This document shows positions 25,712 to 36,419 of a DNA stretch of 64,000 nucleotides, in pieces (within the stretch, counting starts at the first letter, position 1; every line of letters begins with the position of its first letter). The translations under genes were made by a program, and so were the position numbers. Source of the DNA: Roseobacter fucihabitans (GTDB taxonomy: Bacteria > Pseudomonadota > Alphaproteobacteria > Rhodobacterales > Rhodobacteraceae); contig NZ_CP143423.1 of assembly GCF_014337925.2 (NCBI RefSeq), forward strand, positions 2,014,501 to 2,078,500, read 5' to 3'. The notes under the pieces were generated by a model that worked only from the letters and a program-made list of their open reading frames with translations, ran no database searches and was not told the origin of the DNA.

Positions 25712-26023
25712 ATGTCCAGGTTGGATCATCGATTCATAGACCTCGGTATCCGCGCCGCAGCGACGGCTCGCGTCCAGATAGCGCGCATACGCGGTGACAT
25801 TAATGGCTCTTGGAAACGGTTGTCCGCGTCTGGCGAATGGAAAAATTACACCAATGCTTATCAACAAGCGGTTGTCGCAAAGAACAGTGTCCGTGATGCG
25901 ATGCAATTGGCGAAGCCGGTGGGCAGTTTTTATCCGGATGGTTATGTCGTGTTCACTAACCCAATCCCAGAAGGATCAGAGATAATTGCGCCATGTAGAC
26001 TTCTAGATACCGTGACAGCTTAG
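25712..26023 (+). CDS. orphan 103-residue hypothetical protein
   Basis: The ATG at 25712 follows a good GAGGGG ribosome site; a longer in-frame start at 25613 has none. The protein is basic at its start (MSRLDHRFIDLGIRAAATAR) and helical with QIARIRGDINGSWKRL, then ends with YPDGYVVFTNPIPEG. No signal peptide, membrane segment or family is recognised. It lies alone beside an integrase relic in A/T-richer DNA, so it may be a cargo gene of a lost element. Confidence 0.45.
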   Translation: MSRLDHRFIDLGIRAAATARVQIARIRGDINGSWKRLSASGEWKNYTNAYQQAVVAKNSVRDAMQLAKPVGSFYPDGYVVFTNPIPEGSEIIAPCRLLDTVTA

Positions 26024-26083
26024 TCGCAGGGTCCTTTGCGTGTTCAGTTGGTGGCAACATTCGTTGACCCAAGAATGGGTCTT

Positions 26084-26314
26084 TTAGGGATGGATCGGCT
26101 TGCACCTGCTCTGGTGTAAGGAAGTTGAAAACGGTCTTTTGAGGCTGCTGCTCCAGCGCAAGGATTGCGCATCAAGCTCCGTGTAAATCTTCGCTGCCAG
26201 TTGATGAGATCGTATCTCAGCCTGTAGTTTTGTCGGCTTGGTCACCACAACATACCATTTATTCCCTTTTGAAGGGATCTTGACCAACTTGGCAGGGTGA
26301 TAGTTAGTTCCCAA
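26084..26314 (-). pseudogene. N-terminal fragment of a phage-type integrase
   Basis: MGTNYHPAKLVKIPSKGNKW followed by YVVVTKP and later HQLAAKIYTELDAQ resembles the opening of tyrosine recombinases found in rhodobacteral prophages. The segment that normally joins these two parts (a short basic stretch with RRSTGT) seems deleted, and the frame decays after about 52 codons. The catalytic domain is absent. The fragment begins 85 bases from the 3' end of tRNA-Ser(CGA) in the same direction, the expected place for an integrase of a tRNA-targeted element. The identification rests on recalled similarity. Confidence 0.5.
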
Positions 26315-26398
26315 TTTAGTACCCGTTCTAGTGTCTTAGGCTGCTGTATGCCCTTGATTTACTAGTATATTAGGGTTTCGAGGTCGATCACGAACTAA

Positions 26399-26488
26399 TG
26401 GCGGAGAGACAGGGATTCGAACCCTGGGAACCCGTGAAGGCTCAACGGTTTTCGAGACCGCCCCGTTCGACCACTCCGGCACCTCTCC
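26399..26488 (-). tRNA. tRNA-Ser, anticodon CGA
   Basis: Read on the minus strand: acceptor GGAGAGG pairs with TCTCTCC (one G-U), discriminator G and encoded CCA (complement of TGG at 26399-26401). The anticodon loop CTCGAAA gives CGA (reads UCG). A long variable arm and T arm CAGGGTTCGAATCCCTG are present. Its last 26 bases differ from those of tRNA-Ser(GGA) at 5498 by a single base, and it is inverted relative to that gene. Confidence 0.95.
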
Positions 26489-26648
26489 GCGGGGGTCTTG
26501 TGGTCGTGCGTTTAGTCGCCTTTTTGGACTCTGGCAAGGGGGGATTGCCCAAAGACCGGATCACATGGGAAAATTCATTGCCCCTTGACGTTATGCGCCT
26601 ACACTTCCACCTAAGGATGTATAGGCAATGTCAACGCAGGAGACAGAT

Positions 26649-27488
26649 ATGACCGCATTGATCCGAAATTGCGCGTTTTTTCTTATGGCAGCCGCGATTG
26701 GGTTCACGCTGACGAGCCCCGCGCGTGCGACGGACCTGGATCGGCTCGAAGCCTTTATGGAGGTGACAGGGTTTGACGTCGCTTTGGACAGCATCCGGCT
26801 GTCTGCCGAAACCGCACCCAATATGATTGGCATTGAGGCGGAGGATTTTGGTTCCGAGTGGACCCGTCTGGTAGAAGATGTGTTTGACACGGAACAAATG
26901 CATGACATGGCGATTGATATCCTGTCTCAGACGCTTGACGACGATATTTTGAACCATGCGGTCGAGTTTTATGCGTCAGATCTGGGGCAGCGGCTGGTAG
27001 TCGTTGAAAATGCGTCTCACCTCAAGGAAGACGATGCGCTGAAAACCGAAAGCGGTGAGGCGATTGTTGCGGGGCTGGTGGATATTGGATCGCCGCGTCT
27101 GGAAGAGCTCAAGCGCATGAATAGCGCCATTGGCTCGGAAGATGCCTCGATCCGTGCCATTCAGGAGGTCCAGGTGCGGTTTTTGATGGCCGCCGCCTCG
27201 GCCGGAATCATTGATCTGCGGATGGATGAAGAGGATTTGCGCGAGAGCCTCAAGACGCAGGAGCCGGAAATCCGCCTCAATATGCAACGTTCTGCCCTGT
27301 CAGGATCGGCCTATACCTATCAGGCGTTCTCGGATGCGGAAATTTCGGCCTATGCCGATGCGCTGGAAAACCCCAAGATGCAGCAAGTTTATGAACTTAT
27401 GAACGCCGTTCAATTCGAGATCATGGCGAACCGCTATGAAGCTGTGGCGCAACGCCTGCAAGCCTTGCGACCCAGTCAAGACCTCTAG
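26649..27488 (+). CDS. DUF2059-domain secreted protein, copy 1
   Basis: About 279 residues from the ATG at 26649, which has AGGAG at correct spacing (the ATG at 26628 lacks one). A signal peptide ends near SPARATDLDR. The body is helical and acidic with two repeats of the DUF2059-type pattern: AVEFYASDLGQRLVVVENAS in the first half and SDAEISAYADALENPKMQQV in the second, where members typically read F..S..G.......... Function is unknown; members are periplasmic. A paralogous gene follows after three bases. Confidence 0.75.
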   Translation: MTALIRNCAFFLMAAAIGFTLTSPARATDLDRLEAFMEVTGFDVALDSIRLSAETAPNMIGIEAEDFGSEWTRLVEDVFDTEQMHDMAIDILSQTLDDDILNHAVEFYASDLGQRLVVVENASHLKEDDALKTESGEAIVAGLVDIGSPRLEELKRMNSAIGSEDASIRAIQEVQVRFLMAAASAGIIDLRMDEEDLRESLKTQEPEIRLNMQRSALSGSAYTYQAFSDAEISAYADALENPKMQQVYELMNAVQFEIMANRYEAVAQRLQALRPSQDL

Positions 27489-27491
27489 CCC

Positions 27492-28301
27492 ATGCGCGCG
27501 TTTGCCCTGTCTTGTGTGATGTGCTTTTGCGCAATGTCCGCTTGGGCGGATGCGCGTGTGACTGTTCTGATGGATGCGCTGCGTTTGTCCGATCTGGCGC
27601 AGATCATTCAAGAAGAGGGGCTTGCAGACGCCGCGCAGATCAACGCTGACATGCTGGCGGGGCAGGGCGGGACTTTTTGGGAAGGGCAGGTGGCGGCATT
27701 ATATGATCCGACTGTGATGTTGGATGGCTTTCACCAGGCCCTGCTTGCACGCCTGCAAGGGGATAGGCTGCAAACCACTGTGACTTTTTTCGATAGTGTG
27801 CGTGGACAAAAGATTGTTGCGCTGGAAATTGCAGCCCGTGAGGCGATGGTCGACACGGCGGTGCAGGACGCAGCTTCCGAGGCCTTTGCCGCGTTGCAAG
27901 CGCACCAGGACCCTTATGTCGATTTTGCCACACAGCTCCTAAAGGTCAATGACCTGCTGGAATTCAACGTGGCCGTCACGATGAGCACGAGCTACCAGTT
28001 TTATCGCGGGTTGTCGGATGGCGGGTTTTTACGCCAATCGGAGGCCGAAATTCTGAGCGATGTCTGGGCCTCTGAGGCGGATGTGCGCAGGGAAGCGCAA
28101 ACATGGTTACATGCATATTTTCTGCTGGCCTATCAGCCGCTTGATCCGAGCGACCGGCAAGCCTATCTCGCATTCCTTCAAAGCCCGGCAGGACAAGCGC
28201 TGAACAATGCCCTTTTTGCTGGTTTTGAGGGTTTGTTCAAGGATATCGCCTATGGTCTTGGCCGCGCGGTCGCCCTCAACGCGGTAGGCAATGATATCTG
28301 A
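27492..28301 (+). CDS. DUF2059-domain secreted protein, copy 2
   Basis: 269 residues with a signal peptide ending at SAWADARVT. The architecture is the same as in the preceding gene: [20 protein letters not shown] near the middle and [20 protein letters not shown] near the end correspond to the paired helical repeat. The two neighbours are similar in layout but clearly diverged in sequence, so the duplication is old. The gap to copy 1 is only three bases, so they are co-transcribed and may act as a pair in the periplasm. Confidence 0.75.
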   Translation: MRAFALSCVMCFCAMSAWADARVTVLMDALRLSDLAQIIQEEGLADAAQINADMLAGQGGTFWEGQVAALYDPTVMLDGFHQALLARLQGDRLQTTVTFFDSVRGQKIVALEIAAREAMVDTAVQDAASEAFAALQAHQDPYVDFATQLLKVNDLLEFNVAVTMSTSYQFYRGLSDGGFLRQSEAEILSDVWASEADVRREAQTWLHAYFLLAYQPLDPSDRQAYLAFLQSPAGQALNNALFAGFEGLFKDIAYGLGRAVALNAVGNDI

Positions 28302-28394
28302 TCGGATCGTCCTTGACATGTGCCGGCAGATGGTGCATTCGGCGCTCTCTTAATCAGGGTTCGGTGCGCCGGGCCTTGGTGTTATTTAATCACT

Positions 28395-28434
28395 ACTCTG
28401 AGAAGAGTGCGCAGTTCGAGGTGGCCGAGAGGCC
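28395..28434 (+). promoter_or_regulatory. candidate structured leader of rplU with two GAGA-loop hairpins
   Basis: ACTCT-GAGA-AGAGT (28395-28408) and GGCC-GAGA-GGCC (28423-28434) are two perfect small stems both capped by the GNRA tetraloop GAGA. They lie 53-92 bases upstream of the rplU start, where an autoregulatory ribosomal-protein leader would be expected. Confidence 0.4.
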
Positions 28435-28486
28435 AAAAACACCCGAAGACGGGGACCACAGAACGCGGTTAGGCAAAGGAAATGCT

Positions 28487-29134
28487 ATGTTTGCGGTCCT
28501 CAAGACCGGCGGCAAGCAGTACAAGGTTCACGCGGGCGACACGCTGCGCGTTGAAAAATTGGCTGCTGATGCAGGTGAAACTGTTCAATTCAACGATATT
28601 TTGATGTTGGGAGGCGAGACCACTGTTGTTGGCGCGCCCTTCGTGAGTGACGCCGGTGTTCAGGCCGAAGTCGTCGATCAGATCAAAGGCGAAAAAGTTA
28701 TCAACTTCGTCAAGCGCCGTCGGAAGCACTCTTCCAAGCGCACCAAGGGTCATCGCCAAAAGCTGACCCTGATCAAGATCACGGATATTTTGGCGTCTGG
28801 TGCTGATAAATCCGGCGTTAAGGCCGCGATGGGTGCAGGCTCGGTGTCGAGCAAGGCAGTGGAAGCAGCCGCCCCCAAAAAAGCAGCGCCAAAGAAAGCT
28901 GCGCCTAAGGCGGAGGCCCCAGCGGCGGCTGCCGGCGCGGATGATTTGAAGAAGCTGTCCGGCGTGGGTCCAGCCCTTGAGAAAAAGCTGATCGAAGGCG
29001 GCGTAACGTCCTTTGCGCAAATCGCAGCATGGACCGAGGCGGATGTTGCTGCTATCGACGAGAAACTGTCATTCAAAGGTCGGATCGAGCGTGAAGGCTG
29101 GATCGCACAGGCCGCTGAACTGGCTAAAGGCTAA
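28487..29134 (+). CDS. rplU: ribosomal protein L21 with C-terminal helix-hairpin-helix extension
   Basis: 215 residues from the ATG at 28487. The first ~103 residues are L21 ([18 protein letters not shown] ... [18 protein letters not shown]). An Ala/Lys/Pro linker ([20 protein letters not shown]) then leads to a ~65-residue helix-hairpin-helix domain ([20 protein letters not shown]), as in several alphaproteobacterial L21 proteins. L21 belongs to the 50S subunit and binds 23S rRNA; the extra domain may contact nucleic acid. The gene is followed by rpmA after 11 bases. A longer frame start at 28313 crosses the leader and is rejected. Confidence 0.95.
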   Translation: MFAVLKTGGKQYKVHAGDTLRVEKLAADAGETVQFNDILMLGGETTVVGAPFVSDAGVQAEVVDQIKGEKVINFVKRRRKHSSKRTKGHRQKLTLIKITDILASGADKSGVKAAMGAGSVSSKAVEAAAPKKAAPKKAAPKAEAPAAAAGADDLKKLSGVGPALEKKLIEGGVTSFAQIAAWTEADVAAIDEKLSFKGRIEREGWIAQAAELAKG

Positions 29135-29145
29135 GGAGAGACCAA

Positions 29146-29415
29146 ATGGCACATAAAAAAGCAGGTGGTTCATCCCGGAACGGGCGCGACTCAGCAGGTC
29201 GTCGTCTGGGCGTGAAAAAATACGGTGGCGAAGCCGTCATCCCCGGCAATATCATCGTGCGTCAGCGCGGTACGAAGTTCTGGCCGGCGGCTGGTGTCGG
29301 CATGGGCAAAGATCACACGATCTTTGCAACTGTTGATGGCTCCGTGACCTTCCACAAGGGTCTCAAGAACCGTACGTTTATTTCGGTTCTCCCGGTGGCG
29401 GAGGCCGCTGAATAA
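29146..29415 (+). CDS. rpmA: ribosomal protein L27
   Basis: 89 residues starting [20 protein letters not shown], the canonical L27 opening whose N-terminal tail reaches the peptidyl transferase centre. GGAGAG ribosome site precedes the ATG. It is paired with rplU as in nearly all bacteria. A strong terminator follows 27 bases after its stop, so rplU-rpmA form their own unit. Confidence 0.97.
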   Translation: MAHKKAGGSSRNGRDSAGRRLGVKKYGGEAVIPGNIIVRQRGTKFWPAAGVGMGKDHTIFATVDGSVTFHKGLKNRTFISVLPVAEAAE

Positions 29416-29442
29416 GCCCTTCCTCAAGGACTTGAAAAACAG

Positions 29443-29479
29443 GGGATCGGCGATTATTGCCGGTCCCTTTTACTTTTTT
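29443..29479 (+). terminator. factor-independent terminator of rplU-rpmA
   Basis: GGGATCGGC (29443-29451) pairs with GCCGGTCCC (29459-29467) including one U-G pair, loop GATTATT, followed by TTTTACTTTTTT. This is a classical strong terminator. Confidence 0.9.
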
Positions 29480-29506
29480 GCCATACTGAATTGTTAGGCA
29501 TGCACG

Positions 29507-30007
29507 ATGTCAAAGAGCATCCAGACAGACAGGCTTGTGTTGCGTCGGTTTCGGCGTGCGGATGCTTTGGGCATCACAAAGTTATTGGGGAATCTGTCTG
29601 TATCGCGCTGGTTGACGCGTGTCCCGCACCCCTATTTTGAACATGATGCGCAACAATTTATCGACCGCCATTGCGATAAGGACAGGGCTCTGGCGATCAC
29701 CCTGTCTGATGAGATCGTGGGCTGTTGTGCCATTGGCAATGAGCTTGGGTATTGGATCGGGCAACCCTTTTGGGGACGTGGTTATGTCAGCGAAGCCACG
29801 TTTGCGATGGTCACGCGGTATTTTCATTTCGCTCAGACAGACTTGAAATCAAGCTATATTCTGGGCAATTCGGGCTCCGCCAAGGTGCTGCGCAAGCTTG
29901 GTTTTGCTCCCACAACACATGATGAGGCGGTCTGCGCGTCGCTGGGTCGTCTGGTGACGTTGCAGAGGATGTCGCTCTCTCAAGAAAGATGGGAAGCGCG
30001 GGCATGA
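29507..30007 (+). CDS. GNAT acetyltransferase, RimJ/RimL type
   Basis: 166 residues. N-terminal TDRLVLRRFRRADALGITKLL and the YWIGQPFWGRGYVSEA motif are the hallmarks of the Acetyltransf_3/RimL group, with the acetyl-CoA loop in WGRGYVSEATFAM. Such enzymes acetylate amino groups of proteins, antibiotics or small molecules. The substrate is unknown. Its stop overlaps the start of the LysE-type exporter (ATGA), so the two are coupled. It is the first of two acetyltransferases flanking the exporter. Confidence 0.85.
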   Translation: MSKSIQTDRLVLRRFRRADALGITKLLGNLSVSRWLTRVPHPYFEHDAQQFIDRHCDKDRALAITLSDEIVGCCAIGNELGYWIGQPFWGRGYVSEATFAMVTRYFHFAQTDLKSSYILGNSGSAKVLRKLGFAPTTHDEAVCASLGRLVTLQRMSLSQERWEARA

Positions 30008-30606
30008 GTGTTGCCATCGCCTCTTTCGCGGTTTTTGCGGCCTCACAGGTCGGCACGCCGGGTCCCGCCAATATGGCGCTGATGGCCACCGGTGCGCGCT
30101 ATGGTTTCAAGGCGGCCTTACCGTTTGTGGCTGGGGTCGCCCTTGGCAAGCAACTTGTCATCTGGCCCGTTGGTTTTGGCCTGATGGAATTGGCGGACCG
30201 CGCGCCTTGGGTCTTTGAAACGCTCAAATATATCTCCGCCGCCTATATCATCTGGCTGGCGTGGAAGGTGGCGAATATGCGCTTGTCCTCGGTGCGGGGC
30301 GCGGATCAGGCCCCCGGCTTTGTCGCCGGGCTGATCGTGCATCCGCTCAACCCAAAGGCCTGGGCGATGATCGTGGGCGGCTTTACGGCCTTTGTGGGCC
30401 CTGGCACCTCGACACTTGAGGCCACGGCGAGCATCGCCGCTGTTTTGCTGGCCTGCCAGATCATCTTGCATCCGCTCTGGACCCTCGCAGGTGACAGAAT
30501 CGCACGCACGCTGGCGGGAACGCCATTTGAACCTTATCTAATGTGGACACTGGCGGCGCTGACTGTCGCTTCGGTCCTTTTCGTACTGTTCGGAGGAGGG
30601 ACATGA
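30004..30606 (+). CDS. LysE/RhtB-family amino-acid exporter
   Basis: About 200 residues from the ATG at 30004, with five to six hydrophobic segments. The opening QVGTPGPANMALMATGARYG matches the conserved G.PGP.N motif of LysE translocators. The family exports amino acids such as lysine, threonine or homoserine across the inner membrane. The gene is coupled on both sides by ATGA overlaps to acetyltransferase genes, which suggests a resistance or export unit in which acetylated products or toxic amino acids are handled, but this is inference. Confidence 0.85.
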   Translation: MSVAIASFAVFAASQVGTPGPANMALMATGARYGFKAALPFVAGVALGKQLVIWPVGFGLMELADRAPWVFETLKYISAAYIIWLAWKVANMRLSSVRGADQAPGFVAGLIVHPLNPKAWAMIVGGFTAFVGPGTSTLEATASIAAVLLACQIILHPLWTLAGDRIARTLAGTPFEPYLMWTLAALTVASVLFVLFGGGT

Positions 30607-31145
30607 CGATGGAAATGAAGAAAATCACGATACAGCCCGTTGTGGAAATGGAACGCTTTGATCTGCGCCCTCTGCGCAAGTCCGACCAGGGGCTGATTGA
30701 ACTCTATGCCAGCGATGAACGCGTGGCGCGTATGACCACCTCGATCCCGCACCCCGTTCCGCCGGGCATGACCGAGGCATTGATCGAGCGCGCGCTTGCG
30801 GATGTCCGGTTCGAGGATATCTGGGCGATGGATGGGACAAAATCGGGTGCTTCCGAAGTCATGGGGCTGATTTCGCTGGAACGGATGGACCGCGAGCAGA
30901 CCGAAGTGGGGTATTGGGTCGGACCGCCCTATTGGAACACGGGCCTGGCATCAGATGCGGTACAGGCGCTGGTCACGGCCAATCCGTTGAAGAACGCCGC
31001 GATGTTTGCGAGTGTTTTTCAGGATAATCCGGCCTCGGCGCGGGTATTGACGCACTGCGGGTTTCAGTATCTCGGGGATGCGGAAAGCTATTGTGTTGCG
31101 CGTGATACCACCGTACCCACCTGGACTTATCTGCGAAAACTGTGA
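30603..31145 (+). CDS. second GNAT acetyltransferase, RimJ/RimL type
   Basis: 180 residues from the ATG at 30603, preceded by an excellent GGAGGAGGG ribosome site and overlapping the exporter stop (ATGA). The core shows FDLRPLRKSDQGLIELYASD, GYWVGPPYWNTGLASDAV and NPASARVLTHCGFQYLG, standard for this subfamily. Substrate unknown. It is followed after 35 bases by obg. It is related to but clearly distinct from the acetyltransferase two genes earlier. Confidence 0.85.
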   Translation: MTMEMKKITIQPVVEMERFDLRPLRKSDQGLIELYASDERVARMTTSIPHPVPPGMTEALIERALADVRFEDIWAMDGTKSGASEVMGLISLERMDREQTEVGYWVGPPYWNTGLASDAVQALVTANPLKNAAMFASVFQDNPASARVLTHCGFQYLGDAESYCVARDTTVPTWTYLRKL

Positions 31146-31171
31146 TTGAGGGCGGCGCGTCCTCAGGCTAG

Positions 31172-33309
<2,138 letters not shown>

Positions 33310-33362
33310 GGCTGAAAAATTGATCTGACGTGTGTTCAGATGAACCAGAAGGATGACGCAGG

Positions 33363-34628
33363 ATGAAGGACTTGGACAGCATTCCCGACCTCATGGCGGA
33401 CATCGGCGCGCGTGCGAAATCCGCCGCCGCCGTCTTGGGGTTTGCCAATGCGGCAGATAAGAAAGCCGCCTTGCGCGCGGCGGCAGAGCACATCTGGAAC
33501 AGACGCGCCGACATTCTGGAGGCCAACGCAAAGGACCTCGCCTTTGGCCGTGACAAGGGGCTGTCGGATGCGATGATGGACCGTCTGGCGCTGGATGAAG
33601 ACCGTTTGCGCGGCGTCATCGATGGGCTGCGCGCGGTGGCACAGCAGGCCGATCCGGTGGGCGAGGTGATCGCGGAATGGACACAGCCCACAGGCCTTCA
33701 CATCCAACGCGTGCGCACGCCCCTCGGGGTTGTGGGTGTCATCTATGAAAGCCGCCCCAATGTGACGGTGGATGCGGGCGCGCTATGTTTGAAGGCCGGA
33801 AATGCCGTGATCCTGCGTGGCGGCTCGGAGAGCTTTCACTCCTCCGCTGCCCTGCATGGCTGCCTGGTGCAAGGCTTGCGCGATGCGGGTCTTCCCGAAG
33901 ACGCCATTCAACTGGTGCCCACGCGGGATCGCGCCGCCGTGTCGCAAATGCTGACCATGACCGACACCATCGACGTCATCGTACCGCGCGGCGGCAAAGG
34001 GTTGGTGGGCCTGGTCCAACGCGAAGCGCGCGTCCCGGTCTTTGCACATCTGGAGGGGATCGTGCACATCTATATTGACGCCGAGGCCGACCCTGAAACG
34101 GTTCTTAAGGTTGTGTTAAACGCCAAGACGCGACGCACCGGCATTTGCGGCTCTGCAGAATGTCTGTTGATCCACAAGGACATCGCTCTGACAATCGGGC
34201 GAGGGGTGATCCGCGCGTTGATTGACGCAGGGGTCGAAGTGCGCGCCGATGAAACGCTGGCGACGATTGAGGGTACGGTGCCTGCGCAGGCCAGCGACTG
34301 GGGACAGGAATACCTTGATATGATCATTGCCGCCCGCGTGGTGGAGGATCTGGAGGCGGGGATGGCGCATATCCGCACCCATGGCTCAAACCATACCGAC
34401 TGTATCCTGACCGAAAATATTCAAACCGCCCGGCGCTTTATGACGGAGTTGGACTCCGCGATCCTGATGCATAATGCTTCGACTCAATTTGCTGATGGCG
34501 GGGAGTTCGGCATGGGCGCTGAAATTGGCATCGCCACGGGTAAGATGCATGCCCGTGGGCCGGTGGGTGCGACGCAATTGACCAGCTTTAAATATCTGGT
34601 GACGGGGCAGGGGAGCGTGCGCACCTGA
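33363..34628 (+). CDS. proA: gamma-glutamyl phosphate reductase
   Basis: 421 residues, the normal ProA length. The aldehyde-dehydrogenase-type fold is seen, with [20 protein letters not shown], the catalytic Cys in [15 protein letters not shown] and [18 protein letters not shown]-type segment near the end. It reduces glutamyl 5-phosphate to the semialdehyde with NADPH, the second step of proline synthesis. It lies 53 bases after proB and completes the pathway pair. Confidence 0.95.
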   Translation: MKDLDSIPDLMADIGARAKSAAAVLGFANAADKKAALRAAAEHIWNRRADILEANAKDLAFGRDKGLSDAMMDRLALDEDRLRGVIDGLRAVAQQADPVGEVIAEWTQPTGLHIQRVRTPLGVVGVIYESRPNVTVDAGALCLKAGNAVILRGGSESFHSSAALHGCLVQGLRDAGLPEDAIQLVPTRDRAAVSQMLTMTDTIDVIVPRGGKGLVGLVQREARVPVFAHLEGIVHIYIDAEADPETVLKVVLNAKTRRTGICGSAECLLIHKDIALTIGRGVIRALIDAGVEVRADETLATIEGTVPAQASDWGQEYLDMIIAARVVEDLEAGMAHIRTHGSNHTDCILTENIQTARRFMTELDSAILMHNASTQFADGGEFGMGAEIGIATGKMHARGPVGATQLTSFKYLVTGQGSVRT

Positions 34629-34718
34629 GGTGTTTGTCGGAAAACCTGATACATGACCTGACCCCTAACGCGTTGATCTCCATGGTGTCGGACAGCGTGC
34701 GGTATTCCCAAAGGCGCG

Positions 34719-35315
34719 CTAAAAGCTCAGCTTCACTTCCGTGTCGCGCAGTTCAACGGAGACGGCGCGTTTCTCATCCGCCGCAATCGTTGGCAGCAGG
34801 GCGAATTGCACATGTGCCGGGCGCAGGTCATCAGGCGGGTTTTTGTTGTCGAGCGACGCCCAGAGATCAGCGTCCAAATTGAGCTTGTCCGCACGCCCGT
34901 GCAGCAGCCAATAGGTGCCGTCATGACTGATTTCCACGCGACCGCCATAGGGCATCGCGGCCTCAAGGCACTGAAGTGCCAGAAAAGCCAGCCTTACCCC
35001 GGTGCGCGGTTGCGGGTCCAGCGGCCCCCAGGCGACATCAAGGCGCCCACCCTGCATCATATCGTCAAGGATGGAGGTCACCTCGGCGCGCCCCATCATC
35101 TGCTCACCCGCCGCCCCAAAGGCGATCCGAAAAAACCGGATGCGCGCACTGGCATTGCCAACGCTTTCCTGAATGAGATCAAGTTCGGGGCCCGCGGTGC
35201 CGCCCGCCATCCCCAAAAGCTCCAACCCATTGTTGATTGCGCCAATCGGCGATATGAGGTCATGGCAGATGCGGCTGCCGATCAATGCGGCTAGGTTGAT
35301 GTCACTGTGGCCCAA
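34719..35315 (-). CDS. chpT: ChpT-like histidine phosphotransferase
   Basis: 198 residues. The H-box ICHDLISPIGAINNGLELL carries the phospho-accepting His, as in ChpT and related DHp proteins, followed by a degenerate ATPase-like domain (RTGVRLAFLALQCLEAAMPY). In alphaproteobacteria ChpT passes phosphate from CckA to CtrA and CpdR, controlling cell cycle or, in Rhodobacteraceae, motility and gene transfer agents. The gene is convergent with proA and divergent from the DUF3553 gene. The name rests on domain pattern and lineage. Confidence 0.85.
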   Translation of the reverse strand: MGHSDINLAALIGSRICHDLISPIGAINNGLELLGMAGGTAGPELDLIQESVGNASARIRFFRIAFGAAGEQMMGRAEVTSILDDMMQGGRLDVAWGPLDPQPRTGVRLAFLALQCLEAAMPYGGRVEISHDGTYWLLHGRADKLNLDADLWASLDNKNPPDDLRPAHVQFALLPTIAADEKRAVSVELRDTEVKLSF

Positions 35316-35343
35316 TTAATGTCTCCTGCTGGAAAAGGACGCC

Positions 35344-35526
35344 ATGGAAGATTTGAACGCGATTTTATCACCCGGAATGTTCGTCAAACACCCTGATTTT
35401 CCAGATTGGGGCACAGGACAAGTCCAAAGTAACGTAAATGCGCGTGTTACGGTGAATTTTCGTGACCATGGTAAGGTCTGCATAGATAGCACTCGTATCG
35501 TTCTGGTCCCGATCTTTGATGTTTAA
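35344..35526 (+). CDS. DUF3553 small protein
   Basis: 60 residues. The sequence LSPGMFVKHPDFPDWGTGQV followed by VTVNFRDHGKV is the DUF3553 signature, an SH3-like or CarD/UvrD-tail-like small beta fold. Function is unknown. It is divergent from chpT with a gap of 28 bases between starts, so the two share a promoter region, an arrangement often seen in Rhodobacteraceae. Confidence 0.82.
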   Translation: MEDLNAILSPGMFVKHPDFPDWGTGQVQSNVNARVTVNFRDHGKVCIDSTRIVLVPIFDV

Positions 35527-35654
35527 CGAATTGCAGGGCGATACTAGCGTGCACGCTTGCATTGTAAACCCAATAAGACTTTCACGCCTAGATGGTGTTG
35601 GAAAGGAACCATGATGGGCCGCGATTTGACCATGCATAAACGGGTGTCACCTTG

Positions 35655-36419
35655 ATGGATGAAAAACCACCTTCGGCGTTTTCTGTCAAGATTGCGCAAA
35701 CCGAGGCTGAACGCCAGGCCGCACAGCGGCTTCGATACCGTGTTTTCGTCCAGGAACTCGGCGGCGGCGGTGATATGGTTGATCATCTGGGGGGGCTGGA
35801 AGTCGACCGCTTCGACGCGCATGCGGATCACCTGCTCCTGAGCGACACCGCCAGCCAGGAGGTCGTCGGCGTTTATCGGTTGATGCGTAGCGATCAGGCG
35901 CGCGCCGCGGGCCAATTCTATTCCGCGGATGAATATGATCTTTCGGTGCTGTTGAACTCGGGGCGCAACCTGTTGGAATTGGGCCGGTCCTGTTTGCACC
36001 CTGACTATCGGGGCGGCATGGCCATGTATCATTTGTGGAACGCTTTGGCGGATTATATTGCACAACACGACATTCATGTTCTCTTCGGTGTGGCGAGCTT
36101 CCACGGTACCGATATTGCCAAGCTCGCAGCGCCCTTATCCGTGCTGCACCATCGTTATCTGGCCCCACAAGATTTGCGAGTCAAAACCCTGCCCGATGCC
36201 TTTCAGTCTATGGATATCATCCCATCGGCCGATCTGGAGGTGCGCGCGGCGATGCGTGCGGTTCCGGCGTTGATCAAAGCCTATCTGCGTCTGGGCGGTT
36301 TTGTCGGCGAGGGGGCCTATATCGATCACGCATTCAATACCACCGATGTCTGTCTGATCCTGGATACAGCGCGTATGAACGAACGTCAGGCGCGGCTATA
36401 TCGGGGCGCGTCCGGATGA
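35655..36419 (+). CDS. olsB: ornithine N-acyltransferase OlsB (L-ornithine-acyl-ACP acyltransferase)
   Basis: 254 residues from the ATG at 35655 (a TTG one codon earlier is also possible). GNAT-like acyltransferase with QRLRYRVFVQELGGGGDMVD near the N-terminus and LELGRSCLHPDYRGGMAMYHLW in the acyl-ACP-binding centre, both typical of OlsB. It transfers a 3-hydroxyacyl chain from ACP to ornithine, making lyso-ornithine lipid, a phosphorus-free membrane lipid common in marine alphaproteobacteria. It overlaps olsA by ATGA, so the two biosynthetic steps are coupled. Confidence 0.9.
   Translation: MDEKPPSAFSVKIAQTEAERQAAQRLRYRVFVQELGGGGDMVDHLGGLEVDRFDAHADHLLLSDTASQEVVGVYRLMRSDQARAAGQFYSADEYDLSVLLNSGRNLLELGRSCLHPDYRGGMAMYHLWNALADYIAQHDIHVLFGVASFHGTDIAKLAAPLSVLHHRYLAPQDLRVKTLPDAFQSMDIIPSADLEVRAAMRAVPALIKAYLRLGGFVGEGAYIDHAFNTTDVCLILDTARMNERQARLYRGASG

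Noticed and set aside
36035-36415. Long N-terminal extension of OlsA
   Set aside because: It is an out-of-frame reading of olsB; the ATG at 36416 overlapping the olsB stop is the natural start.
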